NCBI RefSeq assembly: GCF_040126305.1
Contig: NZ_CP149510.1
Location: 1,623,001-1,687,000, forward strand
DNA length: 64,000 nt
Direction of reading: 5' to 3'
Origin: Pararhizobium sp. A13
Lineage (GTDB): Bacteria; Pseudomonadota; Alphaproteobacteria; Rhizobiales; Rhizobiaceae
Notes under the pieces: model-generated
What the model was told of the DNA's origin: nothing
Database searches by the model: none
What the model saw: only the letters and a program-made list of their open reading frames with translations
Program-made: the position numbers and the translations under genes
Shown: one piece after another, positions 26,401 through 34,578 of the stretch
Layout of the letters: each line of letters begins with the position of its first letter
How positions within the stretch are numbered: the stretch's first letter is position 1

Positions 26401-26898
26401 GAGCAGCGGCAGATCGACGAAATTCTGGCCGGCGCCGATGCCATAGCCGCTGGTGTCGACCATGGCGGAAACAGAACTCGACACGGCCTTCAGCTGCAGG
26501 GCGATATAGGGGATGGCGCCGATCAGCGAAATCAGCGCGACGATGGCGGCAACGGCCGGGTTCTTGCCGTAGCGCGCGGCGACGAAGTCGGCGACGGAGG
26601 TCAGCTTCTCGGATTTCGCCAGCGCGATGATGCGACGGATCACCGGCAGGCCGATTGTGAACATCAGGATCGGGCCGATATAGATGCCGGTGAATTCAAG
26701 CCCGCGCTCGGCCGCAAGGCCGACGCCGCCGAAATAGGTCCAGGAGGTGCAGTAGATCGCAAGACTCAGGGCATAGACGAGCGGCCTGCCCTTGCCGGCA
26801 GGGGCATTGCGCGCCTTGCGATCGCCATAGCTTGCCACCGCAAACAGCAGCAGCAGATAGGCAAAGGCGGCCGCAAAGATGATCGAGCCCGAAAGCAT
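23404..26898 (-). CDS. Transporter-fused hybrid sensor histidine kinase (CrbS-like)
   Basis: A 1164-residue membrane sensor. Residues 1 to about 490 are a sodium/solute symporter (SSS) domain with about thirteen spans. A linker and a PAS domain (about 640-760, DQGIAVFDSSNNLIIWNRRF) and a coiled coil follow. The kinase has the phospho-histidine at about 808 (AAAGHDILQPLNAARLY) and an ATPase domain (NLVSNAIKYTPKGK, then GLGLGLSIVDRIS). A C-terminal receiver has its aspartate at about 1091 (IIADYHLDKATG). GGAGGAGG precedes the ATG. The layout is that of CrbS/MxtR kinases, which regulate acetate use, and the LuxR regulator at 22404 is the obvious partner. Confidence 0.85.
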   Translation of the reverse strand: MLSGSIIFAAAFAYLLLLFAVASYGDRKARNAPAGKGRPLVYALSLAIYCTSWTYFGGVGLAAERGLEFTGIYIGPILMFTIGLPVIRRIIALAKSEKLTSVADFVAARYGKNPAVAAIVALISLIGAIPYIALQLKAVSSSVSAMVDTSGYGIGAGQNFVDLPLLVTLFLACFAIVFGTRHTDATEHQDGLILAIAMESVVKLLALVTAGLYVVFFLFDGPSDLWARALANHQVMAAVNYHTPLPRWILLVVLSAFAIIMLPRQFHVTVVENRTEKDLRTAGILFPVYLIAINLFVLPIAIAGILTFAGSGEADLYLLTLPLAADMPVLTLITFIGGFSAATAMVIVASVALSIMISNDIVMPVFLRRNLMVRGGSQDVTGTLLNVRRTAIFVVLLLGYGYYRSADMSAGLASLGLLAFAAISQMAPALFGGLVWRQANARGAIAGMTLGFLVWAYLLFLPSLGGPDNSHVAATVLGFLFPFTAIFSGPAADPLVNASALSLLVNMIAYVVGSLTRAPKPLERLQAGVFIRRKSRSERAFRGRKTKITVLDLKTTIARYLGEERMQRSFHTYERQSGRWLEDNQHADMALVHFSEQLLGSAIGSSSARLVLSLVLQRMDDTSSDTAWLLDQASEALQYNQDMLQTALSQMDQGIAVFDSSNNLIIWNRRFRQLLDLPESAGQVGFPLAEIVSILTKRGDIRKEDGKGLIANFLTLDKPFLLELAGGERIIEVRTNAMPDKGIVTTYTDITQRVAADMALKQANETLELRVAERTGELTRVNKEVAEARAAAEEANIGKTRFFAAAGHDILQPLNAARLYSSSLVERLGDSENSVLVQNIDSSLESVESILGAVLDISRLDTGAMKPRLQSVPLNDLLRRIETDFVPVARAANLKLTVMPTSLTVRTDPNLLRRLVQNLVSNAIKYTPKGKVLVGVRREGGNAVIQVLDSGIGIPASKFRTVFKEFARLDEGARTASGLGLGLSIVDRISRVLNHTVDLQSNPGKGTRFRVTMPIDRAAGNVKTAAPAPVGTAEPLHGLRVLCIDNEAQITEGMKLLLEGWGCTVSTTLSLAAWQADPVNLAQHPDAIIADYHLDKATGIDAIRAIRDYYTIAVPALLVTADRSPEVRAAAERDGIALQNKPVRPASMRAWLTQLSVSMKAAAE

Positions 26899-27138
26899 GC
26901 CTCCTCCTTGTCCTCACATCAGCATAGGACAAGACGAGTGGGAAGAAAATCGGGCGCGCCTAAGCCTTAAGTCAAAGATCGGACACCTGTTTTTCGAACG
27001 GCACGAACTGGTGGGGTTCACTTCCATTTTCCGATGCACGATTTACTTGAGTGTAATTTCAAGTAGCATCTCCCGGCTATCCGGCGGGGCAAGGACAGGT
27101 AACGCCGGCCGACTTCCATAGAAGATGAGGAGAGACTA

Positions 27139-27564
27139 ATGCTGAACGAATTCAAGGCGTTTATTGCCAGGGGCAATGTCATGGATCTTGCCGTTGGCAT
27201 CATCATCGGCGGTGCTTTCACGCTGATCGTCAATTCGCTGGTAAACGACATCATCATGCCGATCGTCGGCGCCATCATCGGCAGCATCGACTTCTCCAAT
27301 TTCTTCATTCCCCTGTCGGGCACCGTGACCGCCACCTCGCTTGCCGCTGCCCGCGAGCAGGGCGCGGTCTTTGCCTATGGCAACTTCCTTACCGTGGTGT
27401 TGAACTTCCTGATCCTCGCCTGGATCATCTTCCTGCTGGTCAAGGGGGTCAACAACATGCGCGCCACACTGGAAAAGCAGAAGAATGAGGAGCCCGCAGC
27501 ACCGCCGCCGGTCGATGTGCAACTGCTGACGGAAATCCGTGATCTGCTGAAGCAGAGAGCTTAA
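27139..27564 (+). CDS. mscL: Large-conductance mechanosensitive channel MscL
   Basis: A 141-residue channel that opens under membrane tension and releases solutes during hypo-osmotic shock. The N-terminal helix and first span ([20 protein letters not shown], then [18 protein letters not shown]) and the second span with the cytoplasmic helix ([11 protein letters not shown]) are all standard. Length is normal for the family. GAGGAGAG lies upstream of the ATG. It is a single-gene unit. Confidence 0.95.
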   Translation: MLNEFKAFIARGNVMDLAVGIIIGGAFTLIVNSLVNDIIMPIVGAIIGSIDFSNFFIPLSGTVTATSLAAAREQGAVFAYGNFLTVVLNFLILAWIIFLLVKGVNNMRATLEKQKNEEPAAPPPVDVQLLTEIRDLLKQRA

Positions 27565-27703
27565 GGCGATACATCACCAAAATCGATAAATTCGTCAGCG
27601 AATATCGCGTGATCGTGATCTGAAAAACCGCTAGAAGCGGCGGGCAACGAGAGCGCCACGCACACAATTTGGCACGCAAAGGACGCTCTCCCCTTTGATA
27701 TTG

Positions 27704-27743
27704 CGCATAACCCGAAAATCGAATGCGATTTTCGGGTTATGCG
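27704..27743. repeat. Perfect 18-bp inverted repeat in the leader of the aminotransferase gene
   Basis: CGCATAACCCGAAAATCG (27704-27721) pairs perfectly with CGATTTTCGGGTTATGCG (27726-27743) around an AATG loop. It ends 14 bases before the ATG at 27758, just ahead of the CAGGAG site. The inner CCGAAA/TTTTCGG is similar to the repeat at 20303-20348. It may be a mobile palindromic repeat or a hairpin that acts on translation. Confidence 0.7.
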
Positions 27744-27757
27744 TCAGGAGCCCTCCG

Positions 27758-28924
27758 ATGACTATTCGCGCCAGCCTCAGCCCCCGATCGCTCGCAGCAC
27801 CGGAAAGCGGTATCGTCGAACTGGTGAACTATGCGCGAGGGCGCGAAGGGCTGATCCCGCTCTGGGTCGGTGAGGGGGACTTGCCGACGCCGGATTTCAT
27901 TTCGCAGGCAGCACAGGATTCGCTGAAGGCCGGCGAGACTTTCTACACCTGGCAACGCGGCATCCCGCCGCTGCGCGAGGCACTGGCGCGCTACTATCAG
28001 CGCCATTTCGGAAAGACGCTGTCACCGGACAATTTCTATGTGACGGGGTCAGGCATGCAGGCGATCAAGCTGGCGATCGAGGCCGTGACCTCGCCGGGCG
28101 ACGATGTGGTCTTCCTCTCGCCGGCCTGGCCGAATTTCGCGGCCAGTGCGGAGCTTTCTGGCGTCCGGGCGATTGCCTTGCCGCTCAGCTTCGAAGACGG
28201 CAAATGGCAGCTCGATATCGGCAAGCTCGAAGATGCCATCACGCCGAAAACACGGGCGCTGTTCGTCAATACGCCCTCCAACCCGACAGGCTGGACCGCA
28301 TCACATGGCGATCTGCGCGCGATTCTTGATCTGGCGCGCCGGCATGGCCTCTGGATCATCGCCGACGAAATCTATGCGCTCTACTACTACAGTGGCGTCC
28401 GCGCGCCGTCCTTCCTTGACATCATGGAAGACGATGACCGCATTCTCTTCGTCAATTCCTTCTCCAAGAACTGGTCGATGACTGGCTGGCGCGCCGGCTG
28501 GATCGTAGCGCCGCCGGAAATCGGCCAGGTGCTCGAAAACCTCATCCAGTATTCGACCTCCGGTGTCGCGCAGTTCATCCAGGCAGGGGCGGTGGTTGCG
28601 CTCGACCGGGGCGATGGCTTCGTCGCCGAAAACGTCGCAAAAGCTGTCCGCTCGCGCGATATGCTTTGCGATGCGCTGATCGCGACGAACCGCGTACAAA
28701 CCCTGAAGCCGGACGGCGCGATCTATGCCTTCCTGAAGATCGACGGTGTCACCGATGCGCGCCGCGCGGCCCTCGATATCGTCGACAAGACCGGTGTCGG
28801 CCTCGCACCGGGCACCGCGTTCGGCGAAGGCGGATCGCTGTTCATGCGCGCCTGTTTCCTGCGCGATTCCCGCCAGATCGCAACGGCCGCCGAGCGGCTG
28901 GCCGGCTATATCGCGTCTCTTTGA
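27758..28924 (+). CDS. Class I/II pyridoxal-phosphate aminotransferase
   Basis: A 388-residue fold-type I aminotransferase. Conserved blocks are FYTWQRGIPPLREAL, NTPSNPTGW, WIIADEIYALYYY and the PLP-lysine motif FVNSFSKNWSMTGWRAGW, with the lysine near 237. It belongs to the aspartate-aminotransferase-like group, and the exact amino donor is not predictable. The ATG at 27758 follows CAGGAGCCCTCCG; a longer frame starts inside the upstream hairpin and is not supported. Its neighbours mscL and galE give no pathway hint. Confidence 0.85.
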   Translation: MTIRASLSPRSLAAPESGIVELVNYARGREGLIPLWVGEGDLPTPDFISQAAQDSLKAGETFYTWQRGIPPLREALARYYQRHFGKTLSPDNFYVTGSGMQAIKLAIEAVTSPGDDVVFLSPAWPNFAASAELSGVRAIALPLSFEDGKWQLDIGKLEDAITPKTRALFVNTPSNPTGWTASHGDLRAILDLARRHGLWIIADEIYALYYYSGVRAPSFLDIMEDDDRILFVNSFSKNWSMTGWRAGWIVAPPEIGQVLENLIQYSTSGVAQFIQAGAVVALDRGDGFVAENVAKAVRSRDMLCDALIATNRVQTLKPDGAIYAFLKIDGVTDARRAALDIVDKTGVGLAPGTAFGEGGSLFMRACFLRDSRQIATAAERLAGYIASL

Positions 28925-29018
28925 GTGGAATTTGACCGTTAGGCACTGCACAAAATCCTTGTGTATCGCCCCGTGAACGGGTCATATCCCGCTGACTTCA
29001 ACAGTGCGGGAGTGCGCA

Positions 29019-30011
29019 ATGGCGGTTTTGGTAACGGGTGGCGGCGGCTATATCGGCAGCCACATGGTCTGGGCACTGCTCGATGCCGGTGAACAGGTTG
29101 TCGTCATCGATCGTCTCTCAACCGGGTTTCGCTGGGCGATCGCGCCCGAGGCGCGCTTCTACGAAGGTGACATCGCAGACACAGTTCTGATGCGGCAGAT
29201 CTTCTCGGAAAACGAGATCGATTCCATCATCCATTTCGCCGGTTCGATCGTCGTGCCGGAATCGGTCGCCGATCCGCTCGGCTATTACGAGAACAACACG
29301 GTCAAGTCGCGCAGCCTGATTGCCAGCGCCGTCGAGGCCGGCATCCCCTATTTCGTGTTCTCTTCGACGGCAGCGGTTTATGGCACGCCCGAGGTTCTGG
29401 AACCGGTGACGGAAAGTGTCAACCTGAAGCCGGAATCGCCCTATGGCTCGTCCAAGCTGATGACCGAGATCATGCTGCGCGACACGGCCAATGCGCATGC
29501 CTTCACCTATACGGCGCTTCGCTATTTCAACGTCGCGGGCGCCGATCCGAAGGGGCGCAGCGGCCAGTCCTCGGCGCTGGCGACGCATCTGATCAAGGTC
29601 GCCTGCGCCACGGCGCTTGGCAAGCGCGCGTCGATGAGCGTCTTCGGCACCGACTATCCGACGCCGGACGGAACCTGTGTGCGCGATTACATTCACGTCT
29701 GGGATCTGGTGCAGGCGCATCTGAAGGCGCTGCAGCGCATGCGCGCCGGCGGCGGTTCGCTCGCCGCCAATTGTGGATACGGCCACGGCTTCTCGGTGCT
29801 TGAAGTGCTCGATGCGGTGCGCAAGGTGCATGGGGCCGACTTTCCCGTCACTTTCGCCGAACGCCGCGCAGGCGATCCGGCGATGATCGTCGCCAATCCG
29901 GCGCTCGCCAGACAAGAACTCGGTTGGGTTCCGGAATATGATGATCTCACCGGCATCATCCGCAGCGCGCTCGATTGGGAACAGCATCTGATGCGGAAGA
30001 ATGCCTACTGA
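29019..30011 (+). CDS. galE: UDP-glucose 4-epimerase
   Basis: A 330-residue extended short-chain dehydrogenase that interconverts UDP-glucose and UDP-galactose, feeding surface polysaccharides. The NAD-binding GGGGYIGSH lies at the N-terminus, the active-site pair is Y142 and K146 (SPYGSSKLMTEIM), and RYFNVAGADPKG is the usual GalE substrate-loop block. The ATG at 29019 follows GGGAG. A hairpin lies 16 bases after the stop, so it is probably a separate unit from the rfb genes downstream. Confidence 0.9.
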   Translation: MAVLVTGGGGYIGSHMVWALLDAGEQVVVIDRLSTGFRWAIAPEARFYEGDIADTVLMRQIFSENEIDSIIHFAGSIVVPESVADPLGYYENNTVKSRSLIASAVEAGIPYFVFSSTAAVYGTPEVLEPVTESVNLKPESPYGSSKLMTEIMLRDTANAHAFTYTALRYFNVAGADPKGRSGQSSALATHLIKVACATALGKRASMSVFGTDYPTPDGTCVRDYIHVWDLVQAHLKALQRMRAGGGSLAANCGYGHGFSVLEVLDAVRKVHGADFPVTFAERRAGDPAMIVANPALARQELGWVPEYDDLTGIIRSALDWEQHLMRKNAY

Positions 30012-30027
30012 AATCCAATAGGTTTAT

Positions 30028-30059
30028 GTCTTCCTGGCCTGATATTCGGCCGGGAAGAC
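30028..30059 (+). terminator. Hairpin after galE
   Basis: GTCTTCCTGGCC (30028-30039) pairs with GGCCGGGAAGAC (30048-30059), 12 bp with one T-G pair and an 8-base loop. No T-run follows. Confidence 0.55.
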
Positions 30060-30357
30060 AGGAAGTCGGCGTTTGCCCGCAATCTCTCCAGTTTGACGAC
30101 AGTTTCAGCTTCTAGGGTGCCTGCCAGGATAGACTGACTGGACCCGGAGCACGATGGCGTTTCCCTGCCTTAGAAACCGTATGACGGCAAAGCCATTGAC
30201 TGTGCGGTCGAAGGCGGCGTGCGGGCCGGGATCAACTCGATCGCGGACCAATTCAGGCCTGTTTTCTTTCCATCTGTTTCCCTTCCGCCCGTCTCCCTTC
30301 CGCCAAGTCTTCGCCGGCACCGCCAGCGACCGCTTTCGCGCCTAGCCGGAGGATCCG
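30060..30357. other. Leader region of the rfb genes
   Basis: About 300 bases without a supported gene. A TTGACG at 30093 is the only -35-like element seen and has no good -10. The ribosome-binding site for rfbF is GGAGG (30348-30352). Confidence 0.3.
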
Positions 30358-31128
30358 ATGAAAGCGGTCATTCTCGCTGGCGGTCTGGGCTCGCGCATTG
30401 CCGAGGAAACGCATCTGCGGCCGAAGCCGATGATCGAGATCGGCGGGCGGCCGATCCTCTGGCACATCATGAAACTCTACTATGCCCACGGCGTACGCGA
30501 TTTCATCATCTGCTGCGGCTTCAAGGGCTATGTGATCAAGGAATACTTCGCCAATTACGGCCTGCACATGTCGGACATTACCTTCGACCTGTCGCAGAAC
30601 AGCATCGAGTTTCATCGTCAGAGCGCCGAGAACTGGCGCGTGACGCTGATTGATACGGGCGAGAACTCGATGACCGGCGGCCGCCTCAAGCGCGTTGCCT
30701 CCTATCTCAAGGACGAGGAAGCCTTCTGCTTCACCTATGGCGATGGCGTCAGCAACGTCGATATCGGCGCGACCATCGCCTTTCACAAAAGCCACGGAAA
30801 GCATGCGACGGTGACGGCCGTGCGGCCGCCGGCGCGCTACGGCGCGCTGCAGCTGGACGGCACCGAGGTTCAGGGCTTCGTCGAAAAACCGGAAGGCGAG
30901 GGCGGCTTCATCAATGGCGGTTTTTTCGTTCTTTCGCCCCGCTGCATCGACCGGATCGAAGCGGATCATTCAAGCTGGGAGGGGGAACCCCTGATGGGAC
31001 TGGCCAGGGACGGCGAGTTGCAGGCCTATTTCCACGAAGGCTTCTGGCAGCCGATGGATACGCTACGCGACAAGAATCATCTTGAAAGCCTGTGGCAGAG
31101 CGGCGCCCCGCCGTGGAAGACGTGGTGA
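30358..31128 (+). CDS. rfbF: Glucose-1-phosphate cytidylyltransferase
   Basis: A 256-residue nucleotidyltransferase that forms CDP-glucose from CTP and glucose-1-phosphate. The N-terminal signature [16 protein letters not shown] and the following [18 protein letters not shown] are typical of Rfb[15 protein letters not shown] holds the metal-binding aspartate. It is the first gene of a tightly packed run (one- to four-base overlaps) through 33999, so its product feeds directly into the CDP-sugar pathway. GGAGG precedes the ATG. Confidence 0.95.
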   Translation: MKAVILAGGLGSRIAEETHLRPKPMIEIGGRPILWHIMKLYYAHGVRDFIICCGFKGYVIKEYFANYGLHMSDITFDLSQNSIEFHRQSAENWRVTLIDTGENSMTGGRLKRVASYLKDEEAFCFTYGDGVSNVDIGATIAFHKSHGKHATVTAVRPPARYGALQLDGTEVQGFVEKPEGEGGFINGGFFVLSPRCIDRIEADHSSWEGEPLMGLARDGELQAYFHEGFWQPMDTLRDKNHLESLWQSGAPPWKTW

Positions 31129-32213
31129 TGTCGATGATGAATGAATTCTGGCGTGGAAAGCGCGTCTTGGTTACCGGGCATACCGGCTTCAAAGGCAGTT
31201 GGCTGACGCTGTGGCTGCGTGAACTCGGGGCCGATGTTGCCGGCTTGTCGCTGGCGCCACGGACCGAACCCTCGCTGTACTTGCTGCTCGGCGGTGCGAT
31301 GGATGGTCCCGGCATCATCGATATCCGCGACCGCGATGCGGTCACCCATCATGTGCTGAAGACCAAACCGCAGATCGTCTTTCATCTGGCGGCGCAGGCG
31401 CTGGTCAGGGCCGGTTATCGCAATCCGGCGGAAACCTATGACGTCAACGTGCTCGGCACGGCCAATCTGCTCGACGCCCTGCGTTTGTCGGAGGATGTGC
31501 GCTCGATCGTGGTCGTGACGACCGACAAGGTCTACCACAATGCCGAGACGGGGCTTGCCTTTATGGAGAGCGATCCGCTCGGCGGCCATGATCCCTATAG
31601 TGCCAGCAAGGCGGCGGCGGAGATCGTCGCGGCGAGCTACCGCGCCTCCTTCTTCTCAGCCCGCAAGGTTGGCCTTGCCACGGCGCGCGCCGGCAATGTC
31701 ATTGGCGGCGGCGATTGGGCGGAAGACCGGCTGATTCCGGATGCGGTCAGGGCCTGGCAAAGTGGCGAGACATTGCAGGTGCGCCGCCCGCGGGCGGTGC
31801 GGCCCTGGCAGCACGTGCTTGAACCGCTCGGCGGTTACATGGGCCTTGCAGAACGGCTGTGGCAGGCGCCGGAGGGTGTCGAGAGCTACAATTTCGGCCC
31901 GGATCACGGCGATGCTGCATCGGTCGGCGCGGTTTTGAAGATGGCGGAGCACCATTTCGGCGGCGGCGGGATGATGCTCGGCGACGGAACGGACGGTCCG
32001 CACGAGGCGGGCTATCTGGTGCTCGACAGTGCCAAGGCGCGCGCCGAACTCGGTTACCAGCCGCGCTGGCGGCTGGCGGAAACCGTAAGGCGGACGATGG
32101 AATGGTATCGCGCGCAGGGCGATGGCCGGGCGGCGCTTGATCTCTGCCTTGCCGATATCCGGGATTTCGCCGGCTTGGCCGTTCGAGGCGAGCCTTTGAG
32201 GGCGGCCGGATGA
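31128..32213 (+). CDS. rfbG: CDP-glucose 4,6-dehydratase
   Basis: A 361-residue NAD-dependent short-chain dehydrogenase that turns CDP-glucose into CDP-4-keto-6-deoxyglucose. The Rossmann motif is VLVTGHTGFKGSWLTLWL, and the active site has Y157 and K161 (HDPYSASKAAAEI). The ATG at 31128 overlaps the rfbF stop by one base; ATGs at 31134 and 31137 are possible alternatives. The last four bases overlap the next gene. Confidence 0.93.
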   Translation: MSMMNEFWRGKRVLVTGHTGFKGSWLTLWLRELGADVAGLSLAPRTEPSLYLLLGGAMDGPGIIDIRDRDAVTHHVLKTKPQIVFHLAAQALVRAGYRNPAETYDVNVLGTANLLDALRLSEDVRSIVVVTTDKVYHNAETGLAFMESDPLGGHDPYSASKAAAEIVAASYRASFFSARKVGLATARAGNVIGGGDWAEDRLIPDAVRAWQSGETLQVRRPRAVRPWQHVLEPLGGYMGLAERLWQAPEGVESYNFGPDHGDAASVGAVLKMAEHHFGGGGMMLGDGTDGPHEAGYLVLDSAKARAELGYQPRWRLAETVRRTMEWYRAQGDGRAALDLCLADIRDFAGLAVRGEPLRAAG

Positions 32214-32773
32214 GCGGGCGGTTCGAGGCGGCTAAAACGCCTCTCGACGGGTTGCTGGTTCTGACCCGCAGGAAGATGGCGGACGAGCGCGGGTTCCTCT
32301 CGCGCCTGTTCTGCGAGGACGATCTTGTAGTTTTCGGTTGGCAGGGACGCGTCGCGCAGCTCAACGAGACCGGAACGGCGTTCAAGGGAACGGTGCGCGG
32401 CATGCATTTCCAGCGTCCGCCGCACGCCGAGATCAAGCTGGTGGCGTGCACGCGCGGCCGCATCCTCGACGTCGCCGTCGATATCCGCCGGCATTCGCCG
32501 ACCTTTCTCCGGCATTTCGCCGTCGAGCTTTCCGAAGACAACGCCTGTTCGCTGCTGATCCCCAAGGGCTTCGCCCATGGCTTCCAGGCGCTGACCGATG
32601 ATGTCCGGATGATCTATGCCCATTCGCATCCCTACGCCGCCGAGGCGGAAGGCGGGCTCAACCCGCAAGACCCGGCGCTCGCTATCGACTGGCCGCTGCC
32701 GGTGATCAATCTCTCGCCGCGCGATGCGGCGCATCCCTTGCTGTCGCCGGACTATCGCGGAGTTGCTGCATGA
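32210..32773 (+). CDS. dTDP-4-dehydrorhamnose 3,5-epimerase-like protein (RmlC family)
   Basis: A 187-residue cupin of the RmlC family. The active-site histidine lies in RGMHFQRPPHAEIKLV, and IPKGFAHGFQAL and the tyrosine in MIYAHSHPYAAEAEGG follow the family. Here the likely substrate is CDP-4-keto-6-deoxyglucose rather than dTDP-sugar, because the gene sits between rfbG and a sugar C-methyltransferase with overlapping ends. It may epimerise at C3, C5 or both. This is inferred from the neighbourhood. Confidence 0.82.
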   Translation: MSGRFEAAKTPLDGLLVLTRRKMADERGFLSRLFCEDDLVVFGWQGRVAQLNETGTAFKGTVRGMHFQRPPHAEIKLVACTRGRILDVAVDIRRHSPTFLRHFAVELSEDNACSLLIPKGFAHGFQALTDDVRMIYAHSHPYAAEAEGGLNPQDPALAIDWPLPVINLSPRDAAHPLLSPDYRGVAA

Positions 32774-33999
32774 GATGCCGTCACTGCGGATCGACGCATA
32801 TGGTGCCGTTCCTCGACCTCGGCACTGCTCCGCCGTCGAATTCCTATGTCGATCCCGCCAAGCGTCATATACCGGAACTCTGGTATCCGCTGATCATCCG
32901 CTGCTGCCGGGAATGCCGGCTGGTGCAGACGGAAGACTTCGCCGATCGTGAGACGTTCTTCTCGTCGAGCTATGCCTATTTCAGCTCCTTCTCGACCTCC
33001 TGGCTCAACCACGCCAAGCAGTATGTCACCGAGATGCAGGCTCGTTTCGGCCTGACCGAAGCGTCGCACATCGTCGAGGTCGCGGCCAATGACGGCTATC
33101 TGCTGCAATATGCCAAAGAGCGTGGCATCGGCTGCCTCGGCATCGAGCCGACCGCGAGTACGGCGGCGGCTGCCCGGCAAAAGGGCATCGAAATCGTCGA
33201 GGAATTCTTTGGCGCCGAACTCGCCGAAAAACTGGCGGCGGAGGGGCGTTCCGCCGATCTGATGGCGGCCAACAACGTGCTGGCCCATGTGCCCGACATC
33301 AACGATTTTGTCGCCGGTTTCACCCGTCTCTTGAAGGCGAACGGCGTTGCCACCTTCGAGTTTCCGCACCTGCTCAATATGGTGCATGAGGCGCAGTTCG
33401 ATACGGCCTATCACGAGCACTATTCCTATCTGTCGCTGACGGCCGTTACCCGCATCTTCGAGGCAAACGGTCTCTCCGTCTTCGACGTCGAGACGACGCA
33501 GTGGCATGGCGGTAGCCTGCGCGTGTTCGCACAGTGCAGCGACACCGGCGAGCATGTGAAGACCGTGGCCGTCGACGAAGTGCTGGACGCAGAGCGAGCG
33601 GCGGGAATGCTTGACGACGCCTTTTACACCCGTTTTCAGGAGGCGGCGCAGACAGTGCGCGACGGTTTCCTTGAATTCCTCATCGAAAGCAGGCGAGCGG
33701 GCCTGAAGGTTGCGGCCTACGGCGCCGCCGCCAAGGGCAACACGCTCATCAACTTCGCAGGCGTCAAGCCCGATCTCGTGGCGTTCGTCGTCGACAAGAA
33801 TCCGGCCAAGCAGGGAACCCTGCTCCCGGGCAGCCGCATCGCGGTTGTCACGGAGGACGTCCTGAAAGCCGAAAAACCGGAAAGGGTGGTTATCCTGCCA
33901 TGGAACCTACAGGCCGAAATCAAACAGCAGCTTTCGTATATCAGCGACTGGGGTGGCAAGTTCGTGACAGTAGTGCCGACGCTGACGGTGCATCCCTAG
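32770..33999 (+). CDS. NDP-hexose C-methyltransferase
   Basis: A 409-residue protein with the three parts of the sugar C-methyltransferase family (as in TylC3, EryB3 and NovU). The zinc-binding N-terminus has two cysteine pairs (MRCRHCGS, then CCRECRLV). The SAM domain has motif I IVEVAANDGYLL. The C-terminal domain contains AAYGAAAKGNTLINFAG. It should add a methyl branch, usually at C3, to a 4-keto-6-deoxyhexose nucleotide. It overlaps the epimerase-like gene by four bases and closes the CDP-sugar cassette. Confidence 0.88.
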   Translation: MRCRHCGSTHMVPFLDLGTAPPSNSYVDPAKRHIPELWYPLIIRCCRECRLVQTEDFADRETFFSSSYAYFSSFSTSWLNHAKQYVTEMQARFGLTEASHIVEVAANDGYLLQYAKERGIGCLGIEPTASTAAAARQKGIEIVEEFFGAELAEKLAAEGRSADLMAANNVLAHVPDINDFVAGFTRLLKANGVATFEFPHLLNMVHEAQFDTAYHEHYSYLSLTAVTRIFEANGLSVFDVETTQWHGGSLRVFAQCSDTGEHVKTVAVDEVLDAERAAGMLDDAFYTRFQEAAQTVRDGFLEFLIESRRAGLKVAAYGAAAKGNTLINFAGVKPDLVAFVVDKNPAKQGTLLPGSRIAVVTEDVLKAEKPERVVILPWNLQAEIKQQLSYISDWGGKFVTVVPTLTVHP

Positions 34000-34095
34000 C
34001 GCAGGACGCGAACACCGACCTGCCTCAGGTCACCGTTGAGATGCCGGTGACGAAGGCAGATACGCCGATTGCCAAGGTCGGCTGACCGCCAAGTT

Positions 34096-34401
34096 TCATT
34101 TCTCGATTTCGCCGAGCACAACCTGCTCGTGCTCGATCGAATGTCGGATAAGCCGTGCCCAGATATCCTCGTAGAAGTCGGGATCGAGCCCAGCCCTCTC
34201 GGCGTTTTTTCGCGCGTTGCGGCGAACCTCATTCACGCGGGCCGGGATATCTGCCTTCAGTCCGGTCGGTTTCTTGATCTCGGCCGCCCGGTCGATATAG
34301 GCCCAGCGTTCCGCAAACAACGCCATCAGCGCTTTGTCCAGCCGGTCGATCTCGGCGCGGATATCCGCCATCGAGGCGCAGTCTGCCGGATTTTTCTGCA
34401 T
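34096..34401 (-). CDS. Chorismate mutase (AroQ type)
   Basis: A 101-residue all-helical AroQ-fold enzyme that converts chorismate to prephenate for Phe/Tyr synthesis. Active-site residues are recognisable in IRAEIDRLDKALMALFAERW (the first Arg of helix 1), AAEIKKPTG with the helix-2 lysine, and EDIWARLIRHSIEHEQ. It is on the minus strand between the rfb cassette and a glycosyltransferase and has no functional link to them. No signal peptide is present, so it is cytoplasmic. Confidence 0.9.
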   Translation of the reverse strand: MQKNPADCASMADIRAEIDRLDKALMALFAERWAYIDRAAEIKKPTGLKADIPARVNEVRRNARKNAERAGLDPDFYEDIWARLIRHSIEHEQVVLGEIEK

Positions 34402-34578
34402 GCGGGTCTCCGGGTGTCATGTCTCACGGGCGGCTTGCTGCAAAGCAAGACCCAATCCAACGCTGCTTATCAAGCGATCCTTCTCCTGAAAAGCCGAAAA
34501 CCCGAGGCAGGTTCAAAGGGTCGCGGGCAAGCCTCGCGAAAGCCCTCGCATCTAGTGTGCGACAAACGGAGAAATTTC

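Noticed and set aside
30154..30345. A 63-codon frame in the rfb leader
   Set aside because: No ribosome site and a low-complexity Arg/Ser/Pro translation.
34017..34031. Short hairpin GACCTG/CAGGTC after the C-methyltransferase gene
   Set aside because: Only six base pairs and no T-run; too weak to call a terminator.
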